From: CAWFSE01 sp963697565
GTDB lineage: Bacteria; Actinomycetota; Actinomycetes; CAVWCF01
Reading direction: 5' to 3'
NCBI GenBank assembly: GCA_963697565.1
Contig: CAVOOM010000008.1
Coordinates: forward strand, 558,001 to 622,000
Length of the DNA stretch: 64,000 nt
In this document: positions 8,442-17,093 of the stretch, piece by piece
Layout of the letters: each line of letters starts with the position of its first letter
Numbering within the stretch: the stretch's first letter is position 1
The notes under the pieces: model-generated
What the model saw: only the letters and a program-made list of their open reading frames with translations
What the model was told of the DNA's origin: nothing
Database searches by the model: none
Made by a program: the position numbers and the translations under genes

Positions 8442-8630
8442 TCAGGCGCTGGGGACCTTGCCGGCCTTGATGCACGAGGTGCAGACGTTGAACCGCTTGC
8501 GCGAGCCGCCGACGAGGACGCGCACGCGCTGGATGTTCGGGTTCCAGCGGCGCGACGTGCGGCGGTGCGAGTGCGAGATGGAGTTGCCGAAGGACGGCGA
8601 CTTGCCGCAGATCTCGCAGGTGGCAGCCAC
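8442..8630 (-). CDS. rpmB: 50S ribosomal protein bL28
   Basis: A 62-residue large-subunit protein. It begins MAATCEICGKSP and carries HSHRRTSRRWNPN and VCTSCIKAGKV, matching bL28. Two CxxC pairs (CEIC and CTSC) make this a zinc-ribbon (C+) version. Many actinobacteria also hold a zinc-free paralogue expressed on zinc starvation; none is in this window. It is divergent from the DAK-type kinase gene and shares a roughly 200-bp gap with it. Confidence 0.96.
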   Translation of the reverse strand: MAATCEICGKSPSFGNSISHSHRRTSRRWNPNIQRVRVLVGGSRKRFNVCTSCIKAGKVPSA

Positions 8631-8699
8631 GGTCGTACTCCGAATCAGTCAGGAAGGAAGGGACGCGCCTGACCGGCGCCATCCCAAGACAACCTCAGC

Positions 8700-8730
8700 A
8701 GGATAGCCGAGCCCCCCGCACCGGTGCCAA
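8700..8730 (-). promoter_or_regulatory. Possible rpmB promoter
   Basis: On the minus strand TTGGCA (8730-8725) and TATCCT (8705-8700) are separated by 19 bases and lie about 70 bases upstream of the rpmB start. The hexamers are reasonable for a housekeeping actinobacterial sigma, but the spacing is one or two bases long. Confidence 0.35.
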
Positions 8731-8828
8731 CTCGCCGAAGGCGGGCCGGGCCAGGCGCCGCCGGGAGGGTCCGCGGCTACGCTGCGCGCCACGGTGACGG
8801 ACGTCACAGGGGCAGAGAGGTGGGCACG

Positions 8829-10517
8829 GTGCTCGAGGTGCTGGACGCCGCGGCGGTGCGCCGCTGGGGGCGGGCCAGCCTGGACGGCCTGGGCCGGGCG
8901 CGCGAGGAGATCGACGCCCTCAACGTCTACCCCGTCCCCGACGGAGACACCGGCACCAACCTGTTCCTCACCCTGGAGTCCGCGGTCGAGGCGATGGGGC
9001 ACGGCGCGCCCCGTCCGGCGCTGGCCTATCGAGACGACGCCTTCGAGCTCTCGGAGGATCCCGCGGAGGCGCAGGCGGACCTCGCCCGCACCGCCAAGGC
9101 GATGGCGCATGGCGCGCTGATGGGCGCGCGGGGCAACTCCGGCGTGATCGTTTCGCAGATGCTCCGCGGGATGGCCGAGGTCCTGGCGGGTTCCGGGGAG
9201 GCCGGGTCGGGGCAGCCGGCAGATGAGTCGGCGGCCGGGACTCTGCGGCGCGCGCTCGCCCGCGCCTCAGAGCTGGGGTACGCCGCGGTGGCCGAGCCGG
9301 TCGAGGGCACCGTCCTCACGGTGATGCGGGCCGCGGCGGACGCCGCCCAGGCCGTCCCCGGCACCCGGATGTCCCCCGTCGCGCGGGCGGCGGCGCGAGC
9401 CGCGCGCGAGGCGCTGGCCCGCACCCCTGACCAGCTGGAGGCGCTGCGCCGCGCCGGGGTCGTGGACGCCGGCGGCCGCGGCCTGGTCGTGATCCTGGAC
9501 GCCCTGGTCGGCACCGTCACCGGGGCGCTGCCCCCGCCGATGCCGCGGGCCGCCCGCCCCCACCGACCCCCGCCGCCGGTCGCCGACGTGCTCACGCCCG
9601 AGGGCCCGTCGTACGAGGTGATGTACCTGCTGCGGGCCGACGAGGACGCCATCCCGTCGCTGCGCTCGACCCTGCTGCCGCTGGGGGACTCGCTGTTGGT
9701 CGTGGGCGGGGAGGAGCTGTGGAACGTCCACGTCCACGTCGACGATGTCGGCGCGGCCATCGAGGCGGGCATTGAGGCCGGCCGGCCCTTCCGGATCCAG
9801 GTGACGCACTTCCGCGACCAGGTCGCGCGCCAGCGGGCCGCGCACCCCGACGGGGCCGAGCGCGCCGTGGTGGCCCTGGCGGGGGGCGGAGGGCTCGCGG
9901 ACCTGCTGCGGGAGTCGGGGGCCGTGGTGGTCCAAGGCGCCGGCGGCATGCGGCCGGCCACCCGCGAGATCCTCGACGGCATCCGGGCCGCCGGCACCCC
10001 CGAGGTGGTGGTGCTCCCGCACGACAAGGACTCGGTTCCCTCGGCCGAGGCGGCCGCCGAGCAGGCCCGCTCGGACGGGCTGCGCGTCCAGGTCCTGCCC
10101 ACGCGCGCCTCGGTCCAGGTCCTCGCGGCGCTCGCCGTGCACGACCCGCAGCGCCGATTCGACGACGACGTGGTCTCGATGACGGCCGCCGCCCGGGCGA
10201 CGCGCTACGGCGGGGTCACGACCGCCGTTCGCGAGGCGCTGACCACGGCCGGGGTCTGCCACCCCGGCGACCAGCTCGGGGTGGTGTCCGGTGATGTCGC
10301 GGTGATCGGCTCCGACCTCAACCAGGTCGCCGCCGAGGTGCTGGACCGGCTGCTCTCGGGTGGCGGCGAGCTGGTCACCCTGGTCACCGGCGCCGACGCG
10401 CCGGAGGGGTTGGTCGACCACGTGCTCGACCACCTCCGCACGGCCCACCCCGAGTCGGACACGGCGGTCTACACCGGCGGGCAGCGGCACTACCCGCTGC
10501 TCTTCGGCGTCGAGTGA
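8829..10517 (+). CDS. DAK2 (DhaL) domain protein, FakA-like fatty-acid kinase catalytic subunit
   Basis: A 562-residue protein with an N-terminal DhaL ATP-binding domain (NVYPVPDGDTGTNLFLTLE near residue 27, HGALMGARGNSGVIVSQ near 100, DAGGRGLVV near 215), then the middle and C-terminal domains of the YloV/FakA family (EVMYLLRADEDAIPSLRS; VNVHVHVDD-like WNVHVHVDD). In Firmicutes FakA phosphorylates fatty acids bound to FakB; no fakB/degV gene is in this window, so the substrate is inferred. GTG 8829 is preferred because AGAGAGG ends 8 bases upstream. The stop overlaps recG by GTGA; the pairing DAK2-recG is widespread. Confidence 0.88.
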   Translation: MLEVLDAAAVRRWGRASLDGLGRAREEIDALNVYPVPDGDTGTNLFLTLESAVEAMGHGAPRPALAYRDDAFELSEDPAEAQADLARTAKAMAHGALMGARGNSGVIVSQMLRGMAEVLAGSGEAGSGQPADESAAGTLRRALARASELGYAAVAEPVEGTVLTVMRAAADAAQAVPGTRMSPVARAAARAAREALARTPDQLEALRRAGVVDAGGRGLVVILDALVGTVTGALPPPMPRAARPHRPPPPVADVLTPEGPSYEVMYLLRADEDAIPSLRSTLLPLGDSLLVVGGEELWNVHVHVDDVGAAIEAGIEAGRPFRIQVTHFRDQVARQRAAHPDGAERAVVALAGGGGLADLLRESGAVVVQGAGGMRPATREILDGIRAAGTPEVVVLPHDKDSVPSAEAAAEQARSDGLRVQVLPTRASVQVLAALAVHDPQRRFDDDVVSMTAAARATRYGGVTTAVREALTTAGVCHPGDQLGVVSGDVAVIGSDLNQVAAEVLDRLLSGGGELVTLVTGADAPEGLVDHVLDHLRTAHPESDTAVYTGGQRHYPLLFGVE

Positions 10518-12751
10518 CCGCGCAGCCGGGCCCGGCCGGCGCCGGCTCCGAGCGGGTCCGCTCGGTGGTCGGGGCGCCGACCGCCAAGATCCTCGAGCGC
10601 GATCTGGGCATCGAGACGGTCGCCGACCTGATCGGCCACTACCCGCGGCGGTACGCGCAACGGGGCCAGCTCACCGACCTGGGCCAGCTGGCCATCAACG
10701 AGCACGTGACGGTGCTGGCCCGGGTGGCGTCGGCCAAGGTGCACCAGATGAAGCAGCGCAAGGGAAGCCGGCTCGATGTGGTCGTCACCGACGGGCAGCG
10801 CTCGTTGAGCCTGGTGTTCTTCGCCCAGGTCGGCTTCCACCGCAAGGAGCTGCAGGTCGGCCGGCAGGGGCTCTTCTCGGGCAAGGTCACGCTGTTCGGC
10901 GGGACCCGGCAGCTCGCGCACCCGGCCTACGAGCTGCTTCCGGACGACGTCGACGGCGACCCTTCCGACCTGCATGCCCACCCGAATGCCGACCCGCTCG
11001 CCGCCTCGTTCACGGCCCGGCCGATCCCGATCTACCCGGCGACCGCGTCGTTGGCGTCGTGGCGGGTCGCCAAGTGCGTCGCCGCCGCCCTGCCTCGGAT
11101 CCCCGACCTGCCCGACCCGGTGCCCGCCGAGGTGGCCGCGCAGCGCGGGCTGGTCCCGCGCGCCACGGCGCTTGAGCGCATCCACGTGCCGCGCGACTGG
11201 GCCGACGTGGAGTCGGCACGGGCCCGGTTGCGCTTCGAGGAGGCGTTCGTGCTGCAGGCCGCCCTGGCGCTGCGGCGGGCCGAGGCGCGGTCCAGTCCCA
11301 CCGCTCCGCGTCCCGGGCGCGCCGGGGGGCTGCTCGACGCCTTCGACGCGCGGCTGCCGTTCGCGCTCACCGAGGGGCAACGGCAGGTGTCGGCCGAGAT
11401 CGCCGCCGACCTCGACGCCGACCTCCCGATGCAGCGGCTGCTTCAGGGCGAGGTCGGCTCGGGCAAGACGGTGGTGGCGCTGCGGGCGATGCTCGCGGTG
11501 GTCGACTCCGGCGGCCAGGCCGCGCTGTTGGCGCCGACCGAGGTCCTCGCCCAGCAGCACCACCGCGCGATCCTGGCCCTGCTGGGGCCGCTGGCCGAGC
11601 GCGGCCTGCTCGGCGGCTCCGACGAGGGCACGGGGGTCGCGCTGCTGACCGGGTCGATGTCGACGGGCCAGCGCCGGCAGGCGCTGCTGGATCTGGCGTC
11701 GGGCACGGCCGGGCTGGTGGTCGGGACGCACGCGCTGCTTGAGGACAAGGTCGACTTCTTCGACCTCGGCCTCGTGGTCGTCGACGAGCAGCACCGCTTC
11801 GGCGTCGAGCAGCGCGACGCCCTGCGCGCCAAGGGCCGCACGCCCCCGCACCTGCTGGTGATGACGGCCACGCCGATCCCGCGCACGGTGGCCATGACGG
11901 TGTTCGGCGACCTGGAGGTCTCGACCCTGACCGAGCTGCCGGCCGGCCGAACCCCCATCGCGACCCATGTGGTGCCCGCGCTCGACAAGCCGCACTACCT
12001 CGAGCGGGCCTGGCAGCGGGTGCGCGAGGAGGTCTCCCGCGGGCGGCAGGCGTACGTCGTGTGCCCGCGGATCGGCGGTGGGGAGCCAGACGACGAGCTG
12101 GAGCCGGTCGAGGACGACGAGCCGGCCTCGACCCGGCGCCCGGCGGCCGCGGTGCTCGAGGTCGCGCCCGCTTTGTCGGAGGGGCCGCTGGCGGGGCTGC
12201 GGGTGGGACTCCTCCACGGCCGCATGGCGCCAGAGGCCAAGGACGCGGCCATGCGCGACTTCGCGGCCGGTGCGATCGATGTCCTGGTGGCGACCACCGT
12301 GATCGAGGTCGGGGTCGACGTGGCCAACGCCACCGTGATGGTGGTGCTCGACGCCGACCGCTTCGGGGTGTCCCAGCTGCACCAGCTGCGCGGGCGCGTC
12401 GGCCGCGGCGGCCACGCCGGACTGGCGCTGCTCGTCACCGAGGCGCCGGACGCCAGCCCGGCCCGGGGGCGGCTGGCCGCCGTGGAGGCCACGCTCGACG
12501 GCTTCGTGTTGGCGCGGCTGGATCTCGAGCAGCGCCGCGAGGGCGATGTGCTGGGGCACTCGCAGTCCGGCCGGCGCTCGTCCCTCCGGCTGCTGTCGGT
12601 GCTGCGCGACGAGGTGGTCATCGCCGATGCCCGCGAGGAGGCGTTCGCGCTGGTCGCGGCCGACCCCACCTTGGCGGCCCACCCCGCGCTCGCCGCCGAG
12701 CTCGCCGAGGCCCTCGGCGAGGAGCGGGCCGAGTACTTGGGGAAGGCGTGA
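10514..12751 (+). CDS. recG: ATP-dependent DNA helicase RecG
   Basis: A 745-residue branch-migration helicase for stalled forks and Holliday junctions. The N-terminal wedge/OB domain (about residues 50-170) is followed by helicase motif I (GEVGSGKTVVAL, about 315), Ia (LLAPTEVLAQQHH), II (VVVDEQHRFGVEQR), III (VMTATPIPRTV), V (TTVIEVGVDV) and VI (QLHQLRGRVGRG). The DEQH variant of motif II is typical of RecG. Two short acidic insertions (near residue 535) lie between motifs IV and V. GTGA overlap with the preceding gene; rsmD follows 7 bp after the stop. Confidence 0.96.
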   Translation: MTAQPGPAGAGSERVRSVVGAPTAKILERDLGIETVADLIGHYPRRYAQRGQLTDLGQLAINEHVTVLARVASAKVHQMKQRKGSRLDVVVTDGQRSLSLVFFAQVGFHRKELQVGRQGLFSGKVTLFGGTRQLAHPAYELLPDDVDGDPSDLHAHPNADPLAASFTARPIPIYPATASLASWRVAKCVAAALPRIPDLPDPVPAEVAAQRGLVPRATALERIHVPRDWADVESARARLRFEEAFVLQAALALRRAEARSSPTAPRPGRAGGLLDAFDARLPFALTEGQRQVSAEIAADLDADLPMQRLLQGEVGSGKTVVALRAMLAVVDSGGQAALLAPTEVLAQQHHRAILALLGPLAERGLLGGSDEGTGVALLTGSMSTGQRRQALLDLASGTAGLVVGTHALLEDKVDFFDLGLVVVDEQHRFGVEQRDALRAKGRTPPHLLVMTATPIPRTVAMTVFGDLEVSTLTELPAGRTPIATHVVPALDKPHYLERAWQRVREEVSRGRQAYVVCPRIGGGEPDDELEPVEDDEPASTRRPAAAVLEVAPALSEGPLAGLRVGLLHGRMAPEAKDAAMRDFAAGAIDVLVATTVIEVGVDVANATVMVVLDADRFGVSQLHQLRGRVGRGGHAGLALLVTEAPDASPARGRLAAVEATLDGFVLARLDLEQRREGDVLGHSQSGRRSSLRLLSVLRDEVVIADAREEAFALVAADPTLAAHPALAAELAEALGEERAEYLGKA

Positions 12752-12758
12752 TCGAGCG

Positions 12759-13325
12759 GTGACCCGGATCATCGGGGGAGCCGCCCGCGGCCGGCGCCTG
12801 CGGGTGCCCGCCGGTGGCACCCGGCCGACCTCGGACCGCGCGCGCGAGGCGCTCTTCAGCGCCCTCGAGGCCGCCCGCGGCGGGCTCAGCGGGGCCGTGG
12901 TCCTCGACCTGTACGCGGGGTCGGGGGCGGTCGGGCTGGAGGCGCTCTCGCGGGGCGCCGCCCACGCCACCCTGGTCGAGCGCGACGCCCGGGCGGCGGC
13001 GGTCCTGCGGGCCAACGCGGAGGCGGTGGGCCTGCCCGGCGCGGAGGTGGTCGCCGAGGCCGTCGAGCGCCGGCTCGGGCAGGACCCGCCTCGACGCTAC
13101 GACCTGGTGTTCGTCGACCCCCCGTACGCCGATCCGGTGGAGCGGGTCCACGCCACCCTGGCGGCTCTGCGGGAGCGCGGCTGGCTCGCCCCTGGGGCCC
13201 TGATCGTGGTGGAGCGGTCCGCCCGCGAGCGGTTCGACTGGCCGGCCGGGTACGCCGCGGACCGCGACCGCCGCTACGGCGAGGCCGCCCTTTGGTACGG
13301 TCGCGCGGCCGGTCCCGATAGGTGA
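12759..13325 (+). CDS. rsmD: 16S rRNA (guanine(966)-N(2))-methyltransferase
   Basis: A 188-residue SAM-dependent methyltransferase that modifies G966 of 16S rRNA. SAM motif I is VLDLYAGSGAVGLEAL (about residue 45) and the catalytic motif is FVDPPYADP (about 114). N-terminal RIIGGAARGRRL and RPTSDRAREALF are characteristic of RsmD. GTG 12759 begins exactly at the family N terminus. The gene is followed by coaD, its usual neighbour. Confidence 0.95.
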   Translation: MTRIIGGAARGRRLRVPAGGTRPTSDRAREALFSALEAARGGLSGAVVLDLYAGSGAVGLEALSRGAAHATLVERDARAAAVLRANAEAVGLPGAEVVAEAVERRLGQDPPRRYDLVFVDPPYADPVERVHATLAALRERGWLAPGALIVVERSARERFDWPAGYAADRDRRYGEAALWYGRAAGPDR

Positions 13326-13342
13326 GCCTCAAGGAGGAGCCC

Positions 13343-13822
13343 GTGCGCAAGGCCGTCTGCCCGGGCTCGTTCGACCCGGTGACGAACGGCCACCTCGACA
13401 TCATCGAGCGCGCCAGCCGGCTCTATGACGAGGTGACCGTCGGGGTCTTGGTCAACCGCAACAAGCGGGGGCTGTTCACGCTCGAGGAGCGGATCGCCCT
13501 CCTGGCGGAGGTCACCGCCCCGCTGGGCAACATCCGGATCGAGGCGTTCGACGGCCTGCTCGTCGACTTCTGCCGCGATCGGGACATCCCGGCGATCGTC
13601 AAGGGCCTGCGCGCGGTCAGCGACTTCGACTACGAGCTGCAGATGGCCCAGATGAACCACCGGCTGGCCGGGGTCGAGACTTTGTTCGTGGCCACCAACC
13701 CGCTCTACAGTTTCCTGTCGTCGAGCCTCATCAAGGAGGTCGCCGCCTTCGGGGGCGATGTCTCCGGGCTGGTGCCCGACACCGTCGCGCGCCGGCTCGC
13801 CGAGCGGCTGCCCGACGCCTGA
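13343..13822 (+). CDS. coaD: Phosphopantetheine adenylyltransferase
   Basis: Catalyses the penultimate step of coenzyme A synthesis (4'-phosphopantetheine plus ATP to dephospho-CoA). The nucleotidyltransferase motif PGSFDPVTNGHLD is at residues 6-18 and FLSSSLIKEVA near 127 is the ISSTxIR equivalent. GTG 13343 gives 159 residues, the normal length, and follows AAGGAGG by 5 bases; the upstream in-frame GTG at 13322 overlaps rsmD and is less likely. Confidence 0.96.
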   Translation: MRKAVCPGSFDPVTNGHLDIIERASRLYDEVTVGVLVNRNKRGLFTLEERIALLAEVTAPLGNIRIEAFDGLLVDFCRDRDIPAIVKGLRAVSDFDYELQMAQMNHRLAGVETLFVATNPLYSFLSSSLIKEVAAFGGDVSGLVPDTVARRLAERLPDA

Positions 13823-13898
13823 CGCCTCACCCCAGCCGGCAGCCCCGCGCTGGACCCGCCCGCCGGCAACACCGCCGCGACCAAGGAGCCCCACCCCC

Positions 13899-14396
13899 GT
13901 GGACGTCCACGCCAAACTCGATGAACTCGCCGCCATGGTCGAGGCCGCTCGGGCGATGCCCCTGTCGGCGTCCTGCGTCGTCAACCGCGCCGAGGTGCTC
14001 GACATCGTCGACGAGGTGCGCGCGCTCCTGCCAGGCGAGCTCACCGACGCCGAGCGGCTGCTCTCCGAGCGTGACGCGGTGGTGGAGGAGGCCCACGCCG
14101 AGGCCGACCGGATCGTCGCCGACGCGCATGCCGAGCAGGCCCGGCTGGTCAGCGAGACCGAGGTCTACGCCGCCGCGGTCGCCGAGGCCGACCGGGTGAT
14201 GGCGGAGGCCGCGGCCGAGTCCGACCGGATGAGTCGGGAGACCGACGAGTACGTCGATGGCCGGCTCGCCAACCTGGAGATCGCCCTGGAGAAGACGTTG
14301 GCGACCGTCCGGCGCGGCCGCGACCGGATCCTGGCCCGCCGCGACCTCGTTGATGACGGCTCCGGCGCACTGGACGACCCGCTGCCGTACGGCTGA
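13899..14396 (+). CDS. DivIVA-like coiled-coil protein, probable SepIVA homologue
   Basis: A 165-residue, mostly helical protein rich in Ala, Glu and Asp with a long heptad-like stretch (AERLLSERDAVVEEAHAEADR and on to residue 125). It starts at GTG 13899 about ten bases after AAGGAG. It lies between coaD and the DUF177-rpmF-rnc-mutM-smc genes, the position held in mycobacteria by sepIVA (Rv2927c), a DivIVA-domain septum factor required for cell division. Assignment rests on position, size and coiled-coil character. The N-terminal leucine/valine pattern fits a DivIVA lipid-binding start only loosely. Alternatives: an ATP-synthase-b-like or purely structural coiled coil. Confidence 0.65.
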   Translation: MDVHAKLDELAAMVEAARAMPLSASCVVNRAEVLDIVDEVRALLPGELTDAERLLSERDAVVEEAHAEADRIVADAHAEQARLVSETEVYAAAVAEADRVMAEAAAESDRMSRETDEYVDGRLANLEIALEKTLATVRRGRDRILARRDLVDDGSGALDDPLPYG

Positions 14397-14421
14397 GCGG
14401 TCTGCGCCCGTCCGACCCCGT

Positions 14422-14441
14422 CCCGCCCCGCCCCGCCCCGC
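14422..14441. repeat. Four perfect CCCGC tandem copies
   Basis: A (CCCGC)x4 run sits just upstream of the presumed promoter of the DUF177-rpmF operon. It may simply be a low-complexity C-rich tract; copy number could vary between strains or assemblies. Confidence 0.7.
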
Positions 14442-14447
14442 CGCGGA

Positions 14448-14477
14448 TTGGGCGGGTGGCCCTCGCTCCGGTACCGT
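14448..14477 (+). promoter_or_regulatory. Candidate promoter of the DUF177-rpmF-rnc-mutM operon
   Basis: TTGGGC (14448-14453) and TACCGT (14472-14477) are 18 bases apart. Transcription would begin near 14484, about 50 bases ahead of the TTG start at 14534, which also argues against the upstream GTG at 14456 as translation start. Confidence 0.4.
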
Positions 14478-14533
14478 TCAGGTTCGGCCTCGGCGAGGTC
14501 GCAGATCTGTTGTGCCGTGCGAGAGGGAGAGCG

Positions 14534-15091
14534 TTGACCCGCCTCGACCCGCGCGCGCCCCTCGTGGTGGACACCCGCGACCTGGGGCGCCGGGCTGGTT
14601 CGATGAGCGAGCTCGACCGCACCGTCCCGGCCCCAGCCGATCTCGGCGTCGCCGATGTGATCTTCGTCCCCGAGGGCTCGGACCTCCACCTGCACATGAG
14701 GTTGGAGTCCGTGGTCGAGGGGGTGCTCGTGACGGCAACGGCGCGGGCTGCGGTGTCCGGCGAGTGCGGACGGTGCCTTGAGCCCCTCGCACGCGAGGTG
14801 GAGGCCTCCTTCCAGGAGCTCTACCTCTACCCGGACCAGCACGACGATGACGAGGAGGCCGAGCGGCTCGAGGGCGATTTCCTCAACCTTGAGCCGGCGC
14901 TGCGGGACGCGGTGGTGCTGTCGCTGCCCCTGCAGCCGGTGTGCCGGGATGACTGCCCGGGCCTGTGCTCGCACTGCGGGGCGCGGCTCGCCGATGACCC
15001 GGAGCACCAGCATGACGAGGTCGACCCCCGGTGGGCGGCCCTGACGAACGTGCTCGGCTCCCCAGCCGAACCGACTGAGAAGGAGAGCTGA
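14534..15091 (+). CDS. DUF177 (YceD) domain protein
   Basis: A 185-residue protein of the YceD/DUF177 family found upstream of rpmF in most bacteria; plant and bacterial members are linked to 23S rRNA accumulation. DPRAPLVVDTRDLGRR is the actinobacterial N terminus. The core ECGRCLEPLAREVEASFQE (about residue 80) and the C-terminal cysteines in CRDDCPGLCSHCG form a probable zinc site. TTG 14534 is chosen because it follows GAGAGGGAG and places the conserved N terminus at residue 5. rpmF follows 3 bases after the stop. Confidence 0.88.
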   Translation: MTRLDPRAPLVVDTRDLGRRAGSMSELDRTVPAPADLGVADVIFVPEGSDLHLHMRLESVVEGVLVTATARAAVSGECGRCLEPLAREVEASFQELYLYPDQHDDDEEAERLEGDFLNLEPALRDAVVLSLPLQPVCRDDCPGLCSHCGARLADDPEHQHDEVDPRWAALTNVLGSPAEPTEKES

Positions 15092-15094
15092 CGC

Positions 15095-15268
15095 ATGGCC
15101 GTTCCGAAGCGGAAGACCTCGCGCAGCAACACCCGGCACCGCCGCGCGCAGTGGAAGGCCACCATGCCGGCCGTCGTCGCGTGCGAGCGCTGCCGTGAGC
15201 CGCGCCTGCAGCACATCGCCTGCCCGAACTGCGGCACGTACAACCGCCGCCAGGTTCTCGCCGTCTGA
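15095..15268 (+). CDS. rpmF: 50S ribosomal protein bL32
   Basis: A 57-residue large-subunit protein. It begins MAVPKRKTSRSNTRHRRAQW and ends CPNCGTYNRRQVLAV, with CERC and CPNC forming a zinc ribbon. GAGAAGGAGAG precedes the ATG. It sits in the classic DUF177-rpmF-rnc order and is only 3 bases from the DUF177 stop and 7 from the rnc start. Confidence 0.97.
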   Translation: MAVPKRKTSRSNTRHRRAQWKATMPAVVACERCREPRLQHIACPNCGTYNRRQVLAV

Positions 15269-15275
15269 CCCTCGC

Positions 15276-16022
15276 GTGACCGCCCCCGAGGGGGCCCGCG
15301 AGGACAGCGGGCTGGCCGCCATCGAGGCCCGCCTCGGGGTGCACCTCGACGCCGCCATGCTGCGGCGCGCGCTCACCCACCGGTCGTACGCGTACGAGAA
15401 CGGCGGCCTGCCGACGAACGAGCGCTTGGAGTTCCTGGGCGACTCGGTGCTCGGGCTCGTCGTCACCGACACCCTCTACCGCGCGCACCCCGACCTGCCC
15501 GAGGGGCAGCTGGCCAAGCTGCGCGCCGCCGTCGTCAACATGCGGGCGCTCGCGGAGGTGGCCCGCGGGCTCGGCCTGGGGGAGTTCATCCTGCTGGGCC
15601 GCGGCGAGCTGTCCACCGGGGGCCGCGACAAGTCGTCGATCCTCGCCGATGCCGTGGAGGCCTTGATCGGGGCCGTCTACCTCGACTGCGGGCTGCCTGA
15701 GGCGACCGCGTTGGTTCACCGGCTGTTCGACCCGGTGATCGAGGCGTCGGCCGACCTCGGCGCCGGCCTCGACTGGAAGACCAGCCTGCAGGAGCTGACC
15801 TCGCGGCTCGCCCTCGGCGTCCCCGACTACCGCGTGGACGAGTCCGGGCCTGACCACGAGAAGAGCTTCGACGCCGCCGTCCACGTCGGTGACGACGTGT
15901 GGGGGCGGGGATCGGGCAGCAGCAAGAAGGAGGCCGAGCAGCACGCGGCCGAGGACGCCTGGCACGCCGTGCGCGAGGCGCACCCCGAGTTGGGCGCCGC
16001 CGAGCGGAGCGCCTCCGCCTGA
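15276..16022 (+). CDS. rnc: Ribonuclease III
   Basis: A 248-residue double-strand RNA endonuclease that processes rRNA precursors. The catalytic signature NERLEFLGDSVLGL is at about residue 48 and the second acidic cluster KSSILADAVEALIGAVY at about 117. The C-terminal dsRNA-binding domain (DWKTSLQELTSR onward; GSGSSKKEAEQHAAEDAW) is complete. GTG 15276 is 7 bases from the rpmF stop. The stop overlaps the mutM start. Confidence 0.96.
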   Translation: MTAPEGAREDSGLAAIEARLGVHLDAAMLRRALTHRSYAYENGGLPTNERLEFLGDSVLGLVVTDTLYRAHPDLPEGQLAKLRAAVVNMRALAEVARGLGLGEFILLGRGELSTGGRDKSSILADAVEALIGAVYLDCGLPEATALVHRLFDPVIEASADLGAGLDWKTSLQELTSRLALGVPDYRVDESGPDHEKSFDAAVHVGDDVWGRGSGSSKKEAEQHAAEDAWHAVREAHPELGAAERSASA

Positions 16023-16885
16023 TGCCCGAGCTGCCCGAGGTCGAGGTGGTCCGCCGGGGGCTGCAGGCGCATGTGGCCGGGCGCACCACGGCCGCCGTGC
16101 AGGCCCTGCACCCCCGGGCGGTCCGCCGCCATCCGGGCGGCGCCCGCGATCTCGAGCGCCGTCTGGCGGGCCGGCTGATCGCCTCGGCCGAACGCCGGGG
16201 GAAGTACCTCTGGATGCCCCTCGATGGCGGTGACGAGGCGCTCGTCGCGCATCTGGGCATGAGCGGTCAGCTGCTCGTGCAGCCGCCCGGCTCACCCGAC
16301 GAGACCCATCTGCGGGTGCGCATCGGTTTCGCCGACGGAGGCCGTGAGCTGCGCTTCGTCGACCAGCGCACCTTCGGCGGCCTGGCGGTGGAGCCGGTGG
16401 ACCCCGACACCCTGGCCCCCGCAAGCATCCGGCACATCGCCCGGGACCCGCTGGACCCGGCCTTCGACGACGCGGGCTTCCAGGTGGCCCTGCGCCGCAG
16501 GCGCACCGGGATCAAGCGCGCGCTGCTCGACCAGACCCTGGTCTCCGGCATCGGCAACATCTACGCCGACGAGGCGCTGTGGCGGGCCCGGCTGCACTAC
16601 GCCCGCCCGACCGAGACGATGACGCGGATCGAGGCCGACCGGGTGCTGCAGGCGGCGCGCGAGGTGATGGCCGCGGCGCTGGGCCAGGGTGGCACCTCGT
16701 TCGACGCGCTCTACGTCAACGTCAACGGCGAGAGCGGCTACTTCGACCGCTCGCTGGAGGCGTACGGCCGGCGGGACGAGCCATGCTCGCGGTGCGGCGC
16801 CCCGATCCGCCGCGACGCCTTCATGAACCGCTCGTCGTACACCTGCCCCCGCTGCCAGCCGCGGCCGCGCCGCGGCCGCTGGTAG
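16022..16885 (+). CDS. mutM: Formamidopyrimidine-DNA glycosylase
   Basis: A 287-residue base-excision repair enzyme that removes oxidised purines and nicks the strand. After Met removal the catalytic Pro1-Glu2 is present (MPELPEVEVVRRGL). The helix-two-turn-helix region holds LVSGIGNIYADEALW (about 180) and the C-terminal zinc finger has CSRCGAPI and YTCPRCQ (C4). It overlaps rnc by one base and ends the operon; a hairpin follows. Confidence 0.96.
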   Translation: MPELPEVEVVRRGLQAHVAGRTTAAVQALHPRAVRRHPGGARDLERRLAGRLIASAERRGKYLWMPLDGGDEALVAHLGMSGQLLVQPPGSPDETHLRVRIGFADGGRELRFVDQRTFGGLAVEPVDPDTLAPASIRHIARDPLDPAFDDAGFQVALRRRRTGIKRALLDQTLVSGIGNIYADEALWRARLHYARPTETMTRIEADRVLQAAREVMAAALGQGGTSFDALYVNVNGESGYFDRSLEAYGRRDEPCSRCGAPIRRDAFMNRSSYTCPRCQPRPRRGRW

Positions 16886-16907
16886 CCGGGTCCGCCCCAG
16901 TTGACCG

Positions 16908-16923
16908 CACCGCGGCTGCGGTG
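16908..16923. terminator. Short hairpin after mutM, possible terminator
   Basis: CACCGC (16908-16913) and GCGGTG (16918-16923) form a perfect 6-bp stem with a GGCT loop, 22 bases past the mutM stop. There is no T tract, so function is tentative. Confidence 0.4.
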
Positions 16924-16931
16924 TCACCCTG

Positions 16932-16957
16932 GTGATCATCCTGACGTGATCATCCTG
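16932..16957. repeat. Direct repeat of GTGATCATCCTG, period 14
   Basis: GTGATCATCCTG occurs at 16932-16943 and again at 16946-16957. Each copy contains the palindrome TGATCA. It lies in the roughly 200-bp gap between mutM and the 71-residue coiled-coil gene, where tandem regulator half-sites would be expected; no regulator is identified. Confidence 0.65.
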
Positions 16958-17093
16958 GCGCGGTGAACACCTGCCGGTCGCGGCGCGAAGCCCCCTGCGA
17001 CCTGCCGCTCCCGCACCCCAGACCGCGCCCGGACCCGTACCACCGCATCCTCCGCGCGGGGACCGCCCGCGCCTGACCCCTCGAGGACCCGCT

